Shown: positions 35,834 to 44,631, counted from the first letter of the stretch. The stretch: DNA of 64,000 nucleotides from JAEWWD01 sp964440115 (GCA_964440115.1 CAYTPV010000007.1:165020-229019), one strand, 5' to 3'. Numbers and translations: made by a program. Notes: a model not told the origin generated them from the letters alone.

Positions 35834-37522
35834 TTATCGAGACTTATCGGTTTTGGTTCTTTCCAAAAGTTCTCGCGCATGCTCAACAGCACGAGTATTT
35901 TCATTTCCCGCTCCCATAATACGTGCAATCTCCGCTACGCGTTCTTCATAGCTTAGTTTGCGAACTCTGGAGAAAGTCCGTCCATTCACCTCATGCTTTT
36001 CAACAAGAAAATGCGTATTTGCCATAGAAGCAATCTGCGGCAGATGGGTTACACAGAGCACTTGTCTGCTGGATGCAATCTGAAGCATTTTTTGGCCTAC
36101 TATCGTGGCGATGTGACCGCTGATGCCCGAATCAATTTCATCAAATATGACAGTGGGTATGATGCCCATGTATATCGTTTTAAATGCAAGCATAATTCGA
36201 GACAATTCGCCGCCGGATGCAACTCGCTGCAGCGGCTTTACAGGCTCTCCCGCATTGGTTGAAAGCAGGAATTCCGCACTCTGAATCCCGTTTGCAGTAA
36301 ATTTGCCCGCGGCCAAAGGCTGAAGCAGTACTTCAAATGAGGATTTTTCCATCCCCAGATCACGCAGTTGTGAAACAAGCTTTTCAGAAAGCAGTTTCGC
36401 CGCCGCGGTACGGGCACTCATTAACCGATCCGCTGCCGCGATATATTGCGATTCGCACTCGCTGAGAGAGCGCAGAAGCTTTTCTCTGCGCAAATCGCTT
36501 TGTAAAAGGGTATCGTATTCATTCTGTGCCTTTTTTAAAAACAAAAGTATTTCATCGACACTGCTGCCGTATTTTCGTTTGAGCATGTGTATGCGTTCCA
36601 GCCTTGTTTCCACATGCGAAAGCAATTCGGGCTGAAATTCGAAACTGTTTTTTAAATCACGAAGAGTATAGGAGACGTCTTCCATCGCATAATAGGCATC
36701 CTGCAGGCGGGAATAGGCTTCTTTATAATCCGCATGCAATCCCTGAATATGTTCCAGTTGACGGACTGCGGAACCCGCCTGGACCAACGCGCCGCCATCT
36801 TCCTGTGTCAGCAAAGAATATCCGGCCTCCAGCGAGGATAATATGGTCTGCGCATTGCTGAGCATGAGCAGCTGCGCTTCCAATTCCGCTTCCTCACTCG
36901 GCTGTAAAGCCGCACTCGAAATTTCCTTTATCTGATACTCCAATACATCCATACGACGGAGCCTGTCCTGTTCGGAAGGAAACCCGGAAAGAAGTTCTTT
37001 TTGAATACTCTGGTGCTGTAAAAACAGCGTCTCAACCTCTGATCGTAAGGGATCTATCGCCTTCCGATCAAAAGAATCCAGAAAATGAATATGAGTATCG
37101 GCATGCAAAAGAGATTGATGTTCGTGCTGCCCATGAACATCAATCAAAAAATCGGATACCGATTTGAGCGCGGCGAGATTGACAAGCGTTCCATTGATAC
37201 GGCAGGCACTCTTGCCGCTGATGGACAATTCCCTGCTGAGAATCAGTTGATCCTCTTCGTTTTGCTCTATGCCTAACTCTAAAAGACGTGAAATGATATC
37301 CGGTTGGCCGATGACTGAAAAGGAAGCCTCCACCGAGGCTTTCTCAGCTCCGGTCATGATAAGCTCTCTAGTTGCCCGTTCACCCAGTACAAAATTGACA
37401 GAATCAATGATAATGGATTTTCCCGCGCCTGTTTCACCGGTTAAGACATGAAAGCCTTCGGAAAACTCTATGTCCAGGCGTTCGATGAGCGCTACATTTT
37501 TTATACAAAGATTTTGAAGCAT
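35834..37522 (-). CDS. recN: DNA repair protein RecN
   Basis: The 562-residue SMC-like ATPase has an N-terminal Walker A motif (LTGETGAGKSIIIDS, residues about 30-44), a long central coiled-coil region (about 150-370) and a C-terminal half-ATPase domain with LSRIMLAFKT and the Walker B-type segment PTVIFDEIDSGISGHIA. RecN gathers DNA ends during double-strand-break repair. The ATG at 37522 is chosen because the next residues (MLQNLCIKNVALIERLD) match the family and GAGGAC lies upstream; the frame stays open for 15 codons above it. It lies between argR and spoIVB, as in most spore formers. Confidence 0.93.
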   Translation of the reverse strand: MLQNLCIKNVALIERLDIEFSEGFHVLTGETGAGKSIIIDSVNFVLGERATRELIMTGAEKASVEASFSVIGQPDIISRLLELGIEQNEEDQLILSRELSISGKSACRINGTLVNLAALKSVSDFLIDVHGQHEHQSLLHADTHIHFLDSFDRKAIDPLRSEVETLFLQHQSIQKELLSGFPSEQDRLRRMDVLEYQIKEISSAALQPSEEAELEAQLLMLSNAQTILSSLEAGYSLLTQEDGGALVQAGSAVRQLEHIQGLHADYKEAYSRLQDAYYAMEDVSYTLRDLKNSFEFQPELLSHVETRLERIHMLKRKYGSSVDEILLFLKKAQNEYDTLLQSDLRREKLLRSLSECESQYIAAADRLMSARTAAAKLLSEKLVSQLRDLGMEKSSFEVLLQPLAAGKFTANGIQSAEFLLSTNAGEPVKPLQRVASGGELSRIMLAFKTIYMGIIPTVIFDEIDSGISGHIATIVGQKMLQIASSRQVLCVTHLPQIASMANTHFLVEKHEVNGRTFSRVRKLSYEERVAEIARIMGAGNENTRAVEHARELLERTKTDKSR

Positions 37523-37583
37523 ATTGTCCTCAAAAACAAAGGCGCAGCACAATAACGCTGCGCACATGAAATCACCATACCGG

Positions 37584-38033
37584 TTACTTGAGCATCGTTT
37601 GGAAACGTTTGATGATTTCGGGAACCACTTTATTGTCCTTAATTGCTATAAAAATGGTATTATCGCCCGCAATCGTTCCCGCTATTTCACTCCATTTCAT
37701 GGAGTCCACAGCTTCGGCAGCTGCGCTCGCGCTGCCTGTAATTGTTTTAATCACGATTAAATTACCCGCAGAGGTAATGCTGACGACCGACTGCGAAAAA
37801 ATGCGAATAAAGCGTTCCTGCAGCCCGCTTTCCGCCTTATCGACTGTAGCATATTTATAGGAGCCGTTTTCTGAAAGGGCTTTGATTAACCTAAGCTCCT
37901 TAATATCCCTAGAAACTGTCGCCTGCGTGACAACATAATTGTGATGGCGAAGATGTTCCGCCAATTCATCCTGGGTTTCAATGTCGTATTGCTCGATGAG
38001 TTCGAGTATCATTGCGTGTCTGGCAGCCTTCAT
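37584..38033 (-). CDS. argR: Arginine repressor ArgR/AhrC
   Basis: The 149-residue protein has an N-terminal winged helix-turn-helix (about 1-70, with ATVSRDIKELRLIK) and a C-terminal oligomerisation and arginine-binding domain ending in GTIAGDNTIFIAIKD. ArgR hexamers bind arginine and repress arginine-synthesis genes; in Bacillus they also activate catabolic ones. No arginine genes are in this window. Its position next to recN and tlyA is the conserved Firmicutes arrangement and says nothing about targets. Confidence 0.93.
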   Translation of the reverse strand: MKAARHAMILELIEQYDIETQDELAEHLRHHNYVVTQATVSRDIKELRLIKALSENGSYKYATVDKAESGLQERFIRIFSQSVVSITSAGNLIVIKTITGSASAAAEAVDSMKWSEIAGTIAGDNTIFIAIKDNKVVPEIIKRFQTMLK

Positions 38034-38076
38034 AATTACCCCCCGCTCGTGATGATGAGACTACACCTTGGCTGGA

Positions 38077-38877
38077 TCAGCTCAATTTTTGTCTGATCAG
38101 TTGGTACAAATTATGCGCTCCCACACGCAAAAACTTTGCCTGTATTTCCGATTTCGTAACAATAACCCTGTCGTCCGGATCCACATCGAGCACCTTCTGT
38201 CCATCCGCATACAGACAGCCGTCACTATGCATCCGCAATTCCAGTTTAGACTCGGCCGGCGTAACAATTGGCCTTGCAAGAAGGGAATGCGGGCATACAG
38301 GTGCAATGATGCAGGCATCCAGCCCTGGGGCAATGATAGGGCCTCCGGCGGAAATAGAATAACCAGTCGACCCTGTAGGTGTACTTACAATCATGCCGTC
38401 GCAAAATACTGTTCCAGCATCTTTGCCGTCAACGCTCATGCTGATATGTGCAACGCCGGAGAACGACTGCTTGTACAACAAAACGTCATTCAGGCAATGG
38501 TATGTATGCGCGCCGTTTACCTTACAGCAGATCATCATGCGCCGCTCGGTATGCAATTGGCCGGCTAAAAGCAAATCCAGTACACGCTCAAATTCACTGG
38601 GCATGATTTCACTTAAGAAACCCACGCGGCCAAGATTGATCCCGAGTATCGGCAAATCATGAGCAGTAGCAAACGGAACAGTTTTTAATATTGTACCGTC
38701 CCCACCGATTGCCGCCAAAAACGCGGTATCGTTGAGCATATCTTTGGAAGGGGGGAAGGAAGGATCGTACTCGATACAGCTAAATCCTTTTTCATTTGCG
38801 ATACGCATCGCTTCGTTGCGAACCGAAGCAGCACCAGCCTTTCCGGTGTTAGCAACAAAGACAATACTAGCAGCCAC
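38077..38877 (-). CDS. nadK: NAD kinase
   Basis: The 266-residue protein carries the GGDGT motif (58-62) within AAIGGDGTILK, followed by GINLGRVGFLSE and the second signature TGSTGYSISAGGPII, which define ATP-NAD kinase. It phosphorylates NAD to NADP. The start is GTG at 38877 with GGAG nine bases upstream. It lies between argR and tlyA, an order found in many Clostridia. Confidence 0.93.
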   Translation of the reverse strand: MAASIVFVANTGKAGAASVRNEAMRIANEKGFSCIEYDPSFPPSKDMLNDTAFLAAIGGDGTILKTVPFATAHDLPILGINLGRVGFLSEIMPSEFERVLDLLLAGQLHTERRMMICCKVNGAHTYHCLNDVLLYKQSFSGVAHISMSVDGKDAGTVFCDGMIVSTPTGSTGYSISAGGPIIAPGLDACIIAPVCPHSLLARPIVTPAESKLELRMHSDGCLYADGQKVLDVDPDDRVIVTKSEIQAKFLRVGAHNLYQLIRQKLS

Positions 38878-39025
38878 TGATAGATACTCCGTTTCCCTTT
38901 TTCCGCATGATTTGACAAAACATCATATTTATTATATCCGCATGTTTATCCACATTTCAAGTGAAATCTCGATTTACATTATAATATTTGGAAACGGATT
39001 ACAGCAAAAAGCTGGAGAATTGCAA

Positions 39026-39832
39026 TTACCGATCAAGAAAGCTATGCGCTTCTTCAACGACACTGCGAATGTATGCTGCCGGCAAACTGACAGACTCCAT
39101 ATTGGATGATCTTTTTTGGAGCAGCGCGAGAAACTCAATGTTTCCTTTTGGACCGGTAACGGGGGAGAAGGATAGGCCATTGATATCGTATCCCAATAAA
39201 GCGGCGCTTTGCAGTATGCTTTCGCATACGGAAAAATGCACCTCTTTATCCCTTACAACGCCGTTTTTCCCAACCTGCGCCCGACCGGCTTCGAATTGCG
39301 GCTTTATCAATGCAACCACTTGAGCGCCAACTGACAGACAATGATAAAGAGGAGGCAGAATAAGCTGCAATGAAATAAAGGAAACATCAATAGAGGCAAA
39401 CCCCAATGGTTCTTCAAACCAATCCGGAAGCATATTGCGCGCATTGGTGCGTTCCATCACGACAACTCGCGCATCATTTCGAAGACGCCAATCCAGCTGG
39501 CCGTATCCGACATCCACTGCGTAAACCTTTTTAGCGCCGTGCTGCAGCATACAATCCGTAAAGCCGCCGGTAGAAGCGCCAATATCTGCCGCTAAAATAT
39601 CTGTTAAGTCGATATGAAACACATCGACCGCTTTCTGAAGTTTTAAGCCGCCGCGGCTGACAAACGGTATGGGATCTTCCGCAACCTGAACAACGGACTG
39701 TTCCGGAATATTCATACCCGGCTTATCCGCAGGTTTTCCATTTACGGTTACCTTTCCGGCCATAATAAGCGCTCTCGCCTTTTCGCGGCTTGGAACAAGT
39801 CCCTGCTCCAGCATTTGCACATCAAGTCTCAT
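39026..39832 (-). CDS. tlyA: TlyA-family rRNA 2'-O-methyltransferase / hemolysin-like protein
   Basis: The 268-residue protein has an N-terminal S4 RNA-binding domain (about 1-60: RLDVQMLEQGLVPSREKARA) and an FtsJ-type methyltransferase domain with the SAM-binding motif AADIGASTGGFTDCML. Mycobacterial TlyA 2'-O-methylates 16S and 23S rRNA cytidines; the old name hemolysin A is misleading. It starts two bases below the stop of the OapA-like gene on the same strand, so the two are probably co-transcribed from the OLE promoter. The tlyA-argR-recN order is the classic neighbourhood of OLE RNA loci. Confidence 0.93.
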   Translation of the reverse strand: MRLDVQMLEQGLVPSREKARALIMAGKVTVNGKPADKPGMNIPEQSVVQVAEDPIPFVSRGGLKLQKAVDVFHIDLTDILAADIGASTGGFTDCMLQHGAKKVYAVDVGYGQLDWRLRNDARVVVMERTNARNMLPDWFEEPLGFASIDVSFISLQLILPPLYHCLSVGAQVVALIKPQFEAGRAQVGKNGVVRDKEVHFSVCESILQSAALLGYDINGLSFSPVTGPKGNIEFLALLQKRSSNMESVSLPAAYIRSVVEEAHSFLDR

Positions 39833-39834
39833 AT

Positions 39835-40419
39835 CTATACCCGCTTTGTTTTGCTCATGGCTTCTTTATCAGAGAAAAAGGCAAATACTTTTCCAAGAGC
39901 AAAAACGACCTGATGGCTCTTCGATACTGCAATTTTCTTGCCTATTGCTTTCCCTCCGACCGTCATTGCCGCAATAAGGCTTGAGACAACGATGCCGGAA
40001 AGTACCTCATGTGTGTGAGAAGCGCCCAATATCAGCCGTGCAGCAATAGCGGCGCCCATAGCGCCGGAAATTGTACTGCAGATATCGCCAATCACGTCGT
40101 TACAGATATTGGATACTGTATCGGCGGATTGAACGAGGCGGATCGCTTGACGGGCTCCCCGAATTTTTTTCGAAGCCATTGCGGTGTACGCGGTGACATT
40201 TTCAAATGTCACCGCTATGCCGATGACGTCTGCGATTATGCCGATCAGAATGATAAAAAATAAGACCAACAGCGCAACGGGGAGACTGACCCCCAATAGC
40301 GTTGTTTGAGAAAAAAAACTAATAATCATGGCCAGTGCAAATGTTAAGAAAAACACTTTCACCGGCCAAAAATCTTTGCTTTTCTGCTTTTTGCTTCGTT
40401 TGGAAGGCGCTGAATCCAC
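39835..40419 (-). CDS. oapA: OapA-like membrane protein (DUF21/CorB-like), OLE RNA partner
   Basis: The 194-residue protein has a basic N-terminus (PSKRSKKQKSK) and about four hydrophobic segments (25-42, 47-70, 115-140, 143-160). The middle carries IGIAVTFENVTAYTAMASKK followed by a conserved-looking Arg/Asn/Asp-rich stretch with NICNDVIGDICSTISGA, which resembles the DUF21 region of CorB/CNNM magnesium transporters. OapA, the protein partner of OLE RNA in Bacillus halodurans, is a small membrane protein of this type encoded just downstream of the RNA, as here. The start is GTG with GAGGTG upstream. OLE-OapA complexes sit at the membrane and affect Mg2+ homeostasis and tolerance to cold and short-chain alcohols; that role is transferred by analogy. 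Confidence 0.8.
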   Translation of the reverse strand: MDSAPSKRSKKQKSKDFWPVKVFFLTFALAMIISFFSQTTLLGVSLPVALLVLFFIILIGIIADVIGIAVTFENVTAYTAMASKKIRGARQAIRLVQSADTVSNICNDVIGDICSTISGAMGAAIAARLILGASHTHEVLSGIVVSSLIAAMTVGGKAIGKKIAVSKSHQVVFALGKVFAFFSDKEAMSKTKRV

Positions 40420-40455
40420 GCCTGCACCTCAGCTTTCAATAGTAATAAAGGAAAT

Positions 40456-41027
40456 GGTGGTGGCATATTGAGTAGACTTTGCGGCTTAGGTCCAGTAGGG
40501 TTTCCCCTCCGTTCACTCCCCGTCGCCGATAGGAGCGGTTTCCCATTATGCCCGGAGCCGGTATGTCGCCATACACAGGACTGGATTGCCACTTAGGCCA
40601 CACCGTAATCCCCAATATGCCTGTGAAAAACAGTCTAGGAGCTTTCCTCGACAGCTTTGCGGATTCCTAGCCTCTTTTGCAGTAACGGTTTCAACGGGCA
40701 ATCGCCTTTGCGCATTTGGCCAAACGCGCAATAGCGTGTTCCCGAATCCACCGCTGCCACGCAAGGCAGGCTACACTGTACACAGTCTCAACCGCAATAC
40801 AGGTTTAATCCTAAGGAGTAGAAGTTGATACAACCACCCCATTAGGTCTCCACGAAGGATGGGTCAACGCCCATATGCCATTATGGATCGCCCAGCCTTC
40901 TTAACTCCCAGCATCCGCCCCCGACTGGGCGTCGGCAGCAAACACCAGGAACTTCATCGATGTGCCCTCAACGGATTTTTAGGCCCGCCTTCGGAATCAG
41001 CATTACTGACTAGAATACTGCACCACC
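40456..41027 (-). ncRNA. ole: OLE RNA (Ornate, Large, Extremophilic)
   Basis: A 572-nt block with no plausible gene on either strand lies upstream of the OapA-like gene. Read on the minus strand it starts GGTGGTGCAGTATT at 41027 and ends AATATGCCACCACC at 40456; the GGTGGTG and CACCACC ends pair perfectly, closing the molecule. Internal hairpins include GCGCGTTTGG with CCAAATGCGC, CTAGGA with TCCTAG, CTGCC with GGCAG, and AGGG-GAAA-CCCT near the 3' end. A sigma-A promoter places the start at the 5' end of the closing stem. Length (OLE is about 600 nt), position upstream of oapA and the tlyA-argR-recN neighbourhood all fit OLE. The identification rests on context, size and recalled 3'-region wording, not a model search. 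Confidence 0.8.
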
Positions 41028-41033
41028 TTTGCT

Positions 41034-41062
41034 ATCATACCATAAATGCTGGATTTTTTCAA
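41034..41062 (-). promoter_or_regulatory. Sigma-A promoter of OLE RNA
   Basis: On the minus strand TTGAAA (41062-41057) and TATGAT (41039-41034) are spaced by exactly 17 bases. Initiation about 7 bases downstream falls at 41027 or close by, the first base of the predicted closing stem. Confidence 0.82.
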
Positions 41063-41100
41063 GGGATGCAACGCTTCGTGACATTCACATCAGGTATTGT

Positions 41101-41128
41101 GACTATTCATAAACGTAACCGCATATAT
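41101..41128 (+). promoter_or_regulatory. Possible sigma-E-type promoter for spoIIM
   Basis: The stretch ACTATT, 14 bases, then CATATATT partly matches the sigma-E pattern (-35 near GTCATATT, -10 near CATACAnT) and sits just upstream of spoIIM, a known sigma-E-dependent gene in Bacillus. The match is loose. Confidence 0.3.
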
Positions 41129-41145
41129 TTATTGAGAAAGGTCGG

Positions 41146-41769
41146 GTGTGTGTATTGGAGCTGACATATTCCGCAATGCGCGCCAGACTGCAGGCGTATT
41201 TAAAAGAAAACTTTGGAGTTATTACCGTAACTTTGTTCATTTTTGTGGCTGGACTGGCATCCGGGATACGCATTGTTCAGTCGATGTATCATGATCAGTC
41301 GGCGGAAATTCTTCAGATACTCCCCGACATACTGCGTTCAAACGGTGTCCCATGGCTGCAGTGCTTCATGCTGTCTTTGTTTTCTCACGCATTGATTGCT
41401 TGCATGCTGCTGCTTTCGGGGCATTGGCTGCCGACCGTGCCTTTGTGGATTGCAAGCATACTCATGCGCGGGATGCTTGTGGGGGCGGCGATTGGCGCAT
41501 GTGTATCCGCATGGCCGCTTCATACCGCGATCATTGCAATGCTGTTGCTGCAATTGGAAACAGCCGTTATGCTGCCGCCATTTTTAAGGCTTGCTGTACT
41601 TTCACAAAAACAGTTTACGGCGTCATGCAAACAGAAATTTGGGGTGACACAGCAGTCGCTGCTCCCAAATGATTATGCCGTTCTGTTTCTGAAGGCTTCT
41701 TTGGGTTTAATTCCCGCCGTGGCATTCCAGTGTCTTATTACTCCGGCCATACTTGCGCTTTTTTGCTGA
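41146..41769 (+). CDS. spoIIM: Stage II sporulation protein M
   Basis: The 207-residue membrane protein has about five hydrophobic segments, one near each end and three in between, and matches SpoIIM in length and layout: a short N-terminus, TLFIFVAGLASGIRI in the first segment, and LLQLETAVMLPP in the middle. SpoIIM with SpoIID and SpoIIP forms the peptidoglycan-remodelling complex that drives engulfment. It is next to deoB as in many spore formers, though xerD, often between them, is missing. The start is GTG at 41146 or an adjacent GTG, with GAGAAAGG upstream. It is divergent from OLE RNA. Confidence 0.8.
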   Translation: MCVLELTYSAMRARLQAYLKENFGVITVTLFIFVAGLASGIRIVQSMYHDQSAEILQILPDILRSNGVPWLQCFMLSLFSHALIACMLLLSGHWLPTVPLWIASILMRGMLVGAAIGACVSAWPLHTAIIAMLLLQLETAVMLPPFLRLAVLSQKQFTASCKQKFGVTQQSLLPNDYAVLFLKASLGLIPAVAFQCLITPAILALFC

Positions 41770-41785
41770 ACATATGCAATCGATG

Positions 41786-41814
41786 TTGACCAATATCCTT
41801 CCGCGGTGTAAAAT
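41786..41814 (+). promoter_or_regulatory. Sigma-A promoter of deoB
   Basis: TTGACC (41786-41791) and TAAAAT (41809-41814) are separated by 17 bases, and a TG lies just before the -10 box. The deoB start codon is about 30 bases further on. Confidence 0.8.
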
Positions 41815-41845
41815 CGCTAAAAATGCACTTCGGAAAGGATCAGCT

Positions 41846-43018
41846 ATGAAAAAACGCGCGATATTGATCGTTCTGGACAGTGTTGGCATTGGCGCTTTGC
41901 CGGATGCCGCAGCATATGGAGATGTGGGTTCCCATACGCTGGGCAATATTTACCGCGTAAGAGGCCATCTGGATATTCCCAATCTGTATGCACTTGGCCT
42001 TGCGCATATTGAGGATAGCCGTCTGCCCAAGTTGGACAAGCTTCCGGCGGGCAGCTTCGGCCGCGCGGCTGAAATTACTGCAGCCAAAGATACCACAAGC
42101 GGACATTGGGAACTGATGGGCGTGCCGATGGCCACGCCGTTCCGCACCTATCCAAATGGGTTTCCACCTCAATTGATAATAGAGTTTGAAAACCACATCG
42201 GCCGCGGCACCTTAGGCAATGTGGTGGCTTCGGGTACGCAAATTATACAAGAGCTTGGCGACGAACATGTCAAAACGGGAAAGCCCATCGTTTATACATC
42301 TGCGGACAGCGTATTTCAAATAGCTGCGCATGAGCAGGTGATTCCTCTTGATGAGCTATATCGAATCTGTGAAACAGCACGTGAGATGCTAACAGGAGAC
42401 AACCTCGTAGGGCGCGTGATTGCGAGGCCGTTCCTTGGATCTAAGGGTGTGTATCAGCGTACTGAAAACCGAAGGGATTACGCTGTTCCGCCGCCGCAGG
42501 ATACGGTACTCGACGGATTGGTAAACGCTTCTTTGAAGACCGTGGGCATAGGCAAAATCGAGGATATATTCGATCATCGCGGTATCAGCATTTCGGATCA
42601 CACACACAACAACAAAGAGAGCATTCAGGCGATTATCCGCCTAATGAAAGAGACGGATGGAGATTTCTTCTTCGCTAACTTGGTTGATTTTGATATGCTG
42701 TATGGGCACCGCAACGACGTAGAAGGGTACGCTGCGGGGTTGGAATACTTTGATAAACAGTTGCCTTTCATTATGGAAGGAATGGGGGAGGCAGACATTC
42801 TCATAATCACGGCGGATCACGGATGTGATCCTACCACGCCAAGCACAGACCATTCCAGAGAGTATATTCCTGTAGTCATCGCAGGAAAGCCAATCGCATC
42901 GGGAGGCAATATTGGAACGCGAACCAGTTTCGCCGATATAGGCGCTACGATTTATGAATACCTGACCGGCGCCAACTGGCCGATTGGGAAATCGTTTTTA
43001 AAAACAATTGCTCGGTGA
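41846..43018 (+). CDS. deoB: Phosphopentomutase
   Basis: The 390-residue protein belongs to the alkaline phosphatase superfamily. It starts KKRAILIVLDSVGIGALPDA, has the phospho-Thr region AAKDTTSGHWELMG and the metal-binding ITADHGCDPTTPSTDHSRE. DeoB interconverts ribose (or deoxyribose) 1-phosphate and 5-phosphate in nucleoside salvage. The ATG at 41846 follows CGGAAAGGA; the frame is open upstream to 41753, but that part overlaps the promoter and spoIIM. It has its own promoter and terminator, so it is a single-gene unit. Confidence 0.95.
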   Translation: MKKRAILIVLDSVGIGALPDAAAYGDVGSHTLGNIYRVRGHLDIPNLYALGLAHIEDSRLPKLDKLPAGSFGRAAEITAAKDTTSGHWELMGVPMATPFRTYPNGFPPQLIIEFENHIGRGTLGNVVASGTQIIQELGDEHVKTGKPIVYTSADSVFQIAAHEQVIPLDELYRICETAREMLTGDNLVGRVIARPFLGSKGVYQRTENRRDYAVPPPQDTVLDGLVNASLKTVGIGKIEDIFDHRGISISDHTHNNKESIQAIIRLMKETDGDFFFANLVDFDMLYGHRNDVEGYAAGLEYFDKQLPFIMEGMGEADILIITADHGCDPTTPSTDHSREYIPVVIAGKPIASGGNIGTRTSFADIGATIYEYLTGANWPIGKSFLKTIAR

Positions 43019-43025
43019 TGGTATC

Positions 43026-43066
43026 GAAAAAAGCGGCAGAAGCGCATTTGCTTCTGCCGTTTTTGT
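43026..43066 (+). terminator. Intrinsic terminator of deoB
   Basis: CGGCAGAAG pairs with CTTCTGCCG around an 8-base loop, followed by TTTTTGTTTTC and preceded by an A-run. Confidence 0.88.
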
Positions 43067-43162
43067 TTTCGATACGGAATTTTAAAGGATAAATCGTATA
43101 GAACCATCTACAATAAATAGCGTCGCGCAAAGCGCGTTTTCGGAAACATGAGGAACAGGGAT

Positions 43163-43648
43163 ATGAAAAGCGTCCTAAGATCGTTATTCTATGTGACGTT
43201 CGCGATATATTGTATCGTGCTTTTAGGCTTGCTCCTGCTCAACAGGCCTTCTTTTTTTGTTGCAGAGCAGGATTTATCGGATTATGCGCGTCATACTGTA
43301 AACCTGATACCCTTTAAGACTCTTTCTGAACTATTCCAGCGAAACGCAGAGCACAGCATCAATTCGGATATCGTGTTTGACAATGCAGTCGGCAATTTCT
43401 TGCTGTTTTTTCCTATGGGCATATACCTGCCCTGTATTTTCGAGAAAGCTAGGAAGTTTCCGTTTTTTGTAATGCTAATTTTTCTTTCGGTATTGTTGAT
43501 TGAAGCGCTGCAGCTTGTTTGCCGTGTAGGCAGCTTTGATGTGGATGATATCATGCTCAATGTTTCTGGTGCGGCCGCGGGGTTTGGCATATTTAGAATA
43601 CGAACTGTACAGCGGATGCTCAAAGCCATGCAATTTTTGAGAAATTAA
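43163..43648 (+). CDS. VanZ-like membrane protein
   Basis: The 161-residue protein has four hydrophobic segments and the VanZ-family pattern: a first segment, a loop with VNLIPFKTL, DNAVGNFLLFFPMGIYLP in the second segment, LIEALQLVCRVGSFDVDDIMLNVSGA across the third and fourth. VanZ in glycopeptide-resistance clusters gives low teicoplanin resistance, but chromosomal homologues are common in Firmicutes with no resistance genes nearby, as here, and their function is unknown. The ATG at 43163 has AGGAA seven bases upstream; an in-frame ATG at 43148 is possible. Confidence 0.82.
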   Translation: MKSVLRSLFYVTFAIYCIVLLGLLLLNRPSFFVAEQDLSDYARHTVNLIPFKTLSELFQRNAEHSINSDIVFDNAVGNFLLFFPMGIYLPCIFEKARKFPFFVMLIFLSVLLIEALQLVCRVGSFDVDDIMLNVSGAAAGFGIFRIRTVQRMLKAMQFLRN

Positions 43649-43662
43649 AAATCTACTCCAAT

Positions 43663-44631
43663 TTATCCTTTGTTTAACGAAACATCTCCGGCGGAAACCG
43701 TATGCAAAACGCCGTCATCCGTACGCACCATCAATCTTCCGATTTCATCGATATCCTCAGCAACACCGCAAAACGTTTCCCGAATGCCATGCACGGTAAC
43801 CTCTTTGCCAATCGTACCGCAGGCGGTTTTATAAGTTTCGAGCATTCTGGCGAATGCAGCTTCATTCTCACATGCGTCAAAAAGAGGTTCCAGCTCGTTG
43901 AGCAATGCGCAAAGAATCCCCCGTCTGTTCAGGGATTGGCGAAGTTCTTTGCTAAGCGATGTCGCTATGGATTGAAGTTCATGGGGGAAGTCATCCGTGT
44001 TGATATTCAACCCCAGCCCGACGATTAATGCATCAAGGGAATCCATATTGCCTTCCATCTCCAGCAGTATGCCGCAGACTTTTTTCCCCTCTACAAGCAC
44101 ATCATTCGGCCACTTGATGCTCGGAGCAAGCCCCAAATCCGCCGCAACCCGATAAACGCCCAACGCCGTCGCAAGCGTAAACCGGGGAGCATGCTGCGAT
44201 TCTATCTGCGGCCGGAGTATTGCGCTCATACAGATATCTTTTCCGGGAGAATTGATCCAACTGCGTCCGAGTCGGCCCCGCCCCGTGGTCTGTTCATCCG
44301 CTATGATGACCATGCCATGCGGGCAGCCCCGGCGGGAGAGTTCACGTGCAATTTGATTGGTGGAAGAAACACTGTTAAAAAACTCTATGTTTCTTCCAAG
44401 GCTGTGTGTACGCAGCCCCGGCTCAATAAGGACGGGCAGCAACGCACTTTCTGCACCCTTCAACCGATATCCTTTTTTGGTAACGGCTTCAATAGTAATA
44501 CCTTCATGCTGGAGCGCCTGCATGTGTTTCCATACCGCCGCGCGCGAAATACCCAGCCGTTCACTGATTATCTCCCCGGAAAGAAACTCTTCACCGCTTG
44601 CTTGAAGCATGCGGAGTATTGTCTCGCGCAT
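43663..44631 (-). CDS. birA: BirA bifunctional biotin-protein ligase and repressor
   Basis: The 322-residue protein has an N-terminal winged helix-turn-helix (about 1-60: EIISERLGISRAAVWKHMQA), a biotin-ligase catalytic domain with TTGRGRLGRSWINSPG and SIKWPNDVLVEGKKVCGILLE split by normal spacing, and a C-terminal SH3-like domain. It attaches biotin to carboxylases and, with the DNA-binding domain, can repress biotin genes; none are in this window. It is the third gene of a minus-strand operon after a zinc-ribbon protein and recX, 19 bases below recX. Confidence 0.93.
   Translation of the reverse strand: MRETILRMLQASGEEFLSGEIISERLGISRAAVWKHMQALQHEGITIEAVTKKGYRLKGAESALLPVLIEPGLRTHSLGRNIEFFNSVSSTNQIARELSRRGCPHGMVIIADEQTTGRGRLGRSWINSPGKDICMSAILRPQIESQHAPRFTLATALGVYRVAADLGLAPSIKWPNDVLVEGKKVCGILLEMEGNMDSLDALIVGLGLNINTDDFPHELQSIATSLSKELRQSLNRRGILCALLNELEPLFDACENEAAFARMLETYKTACGTIGKEVTVHGIRETFCGVAEDIDEIGRLMVRTDDGVLHTVSAGDVSLNKG

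Noticed and set aside
40359..41164. Several 70-100-codon open frames on both strands within the block 40420-41140
   Set aside because: They overlap each other, have no ribosome binding site and no family match, and the block is better explained as OLE RNA.
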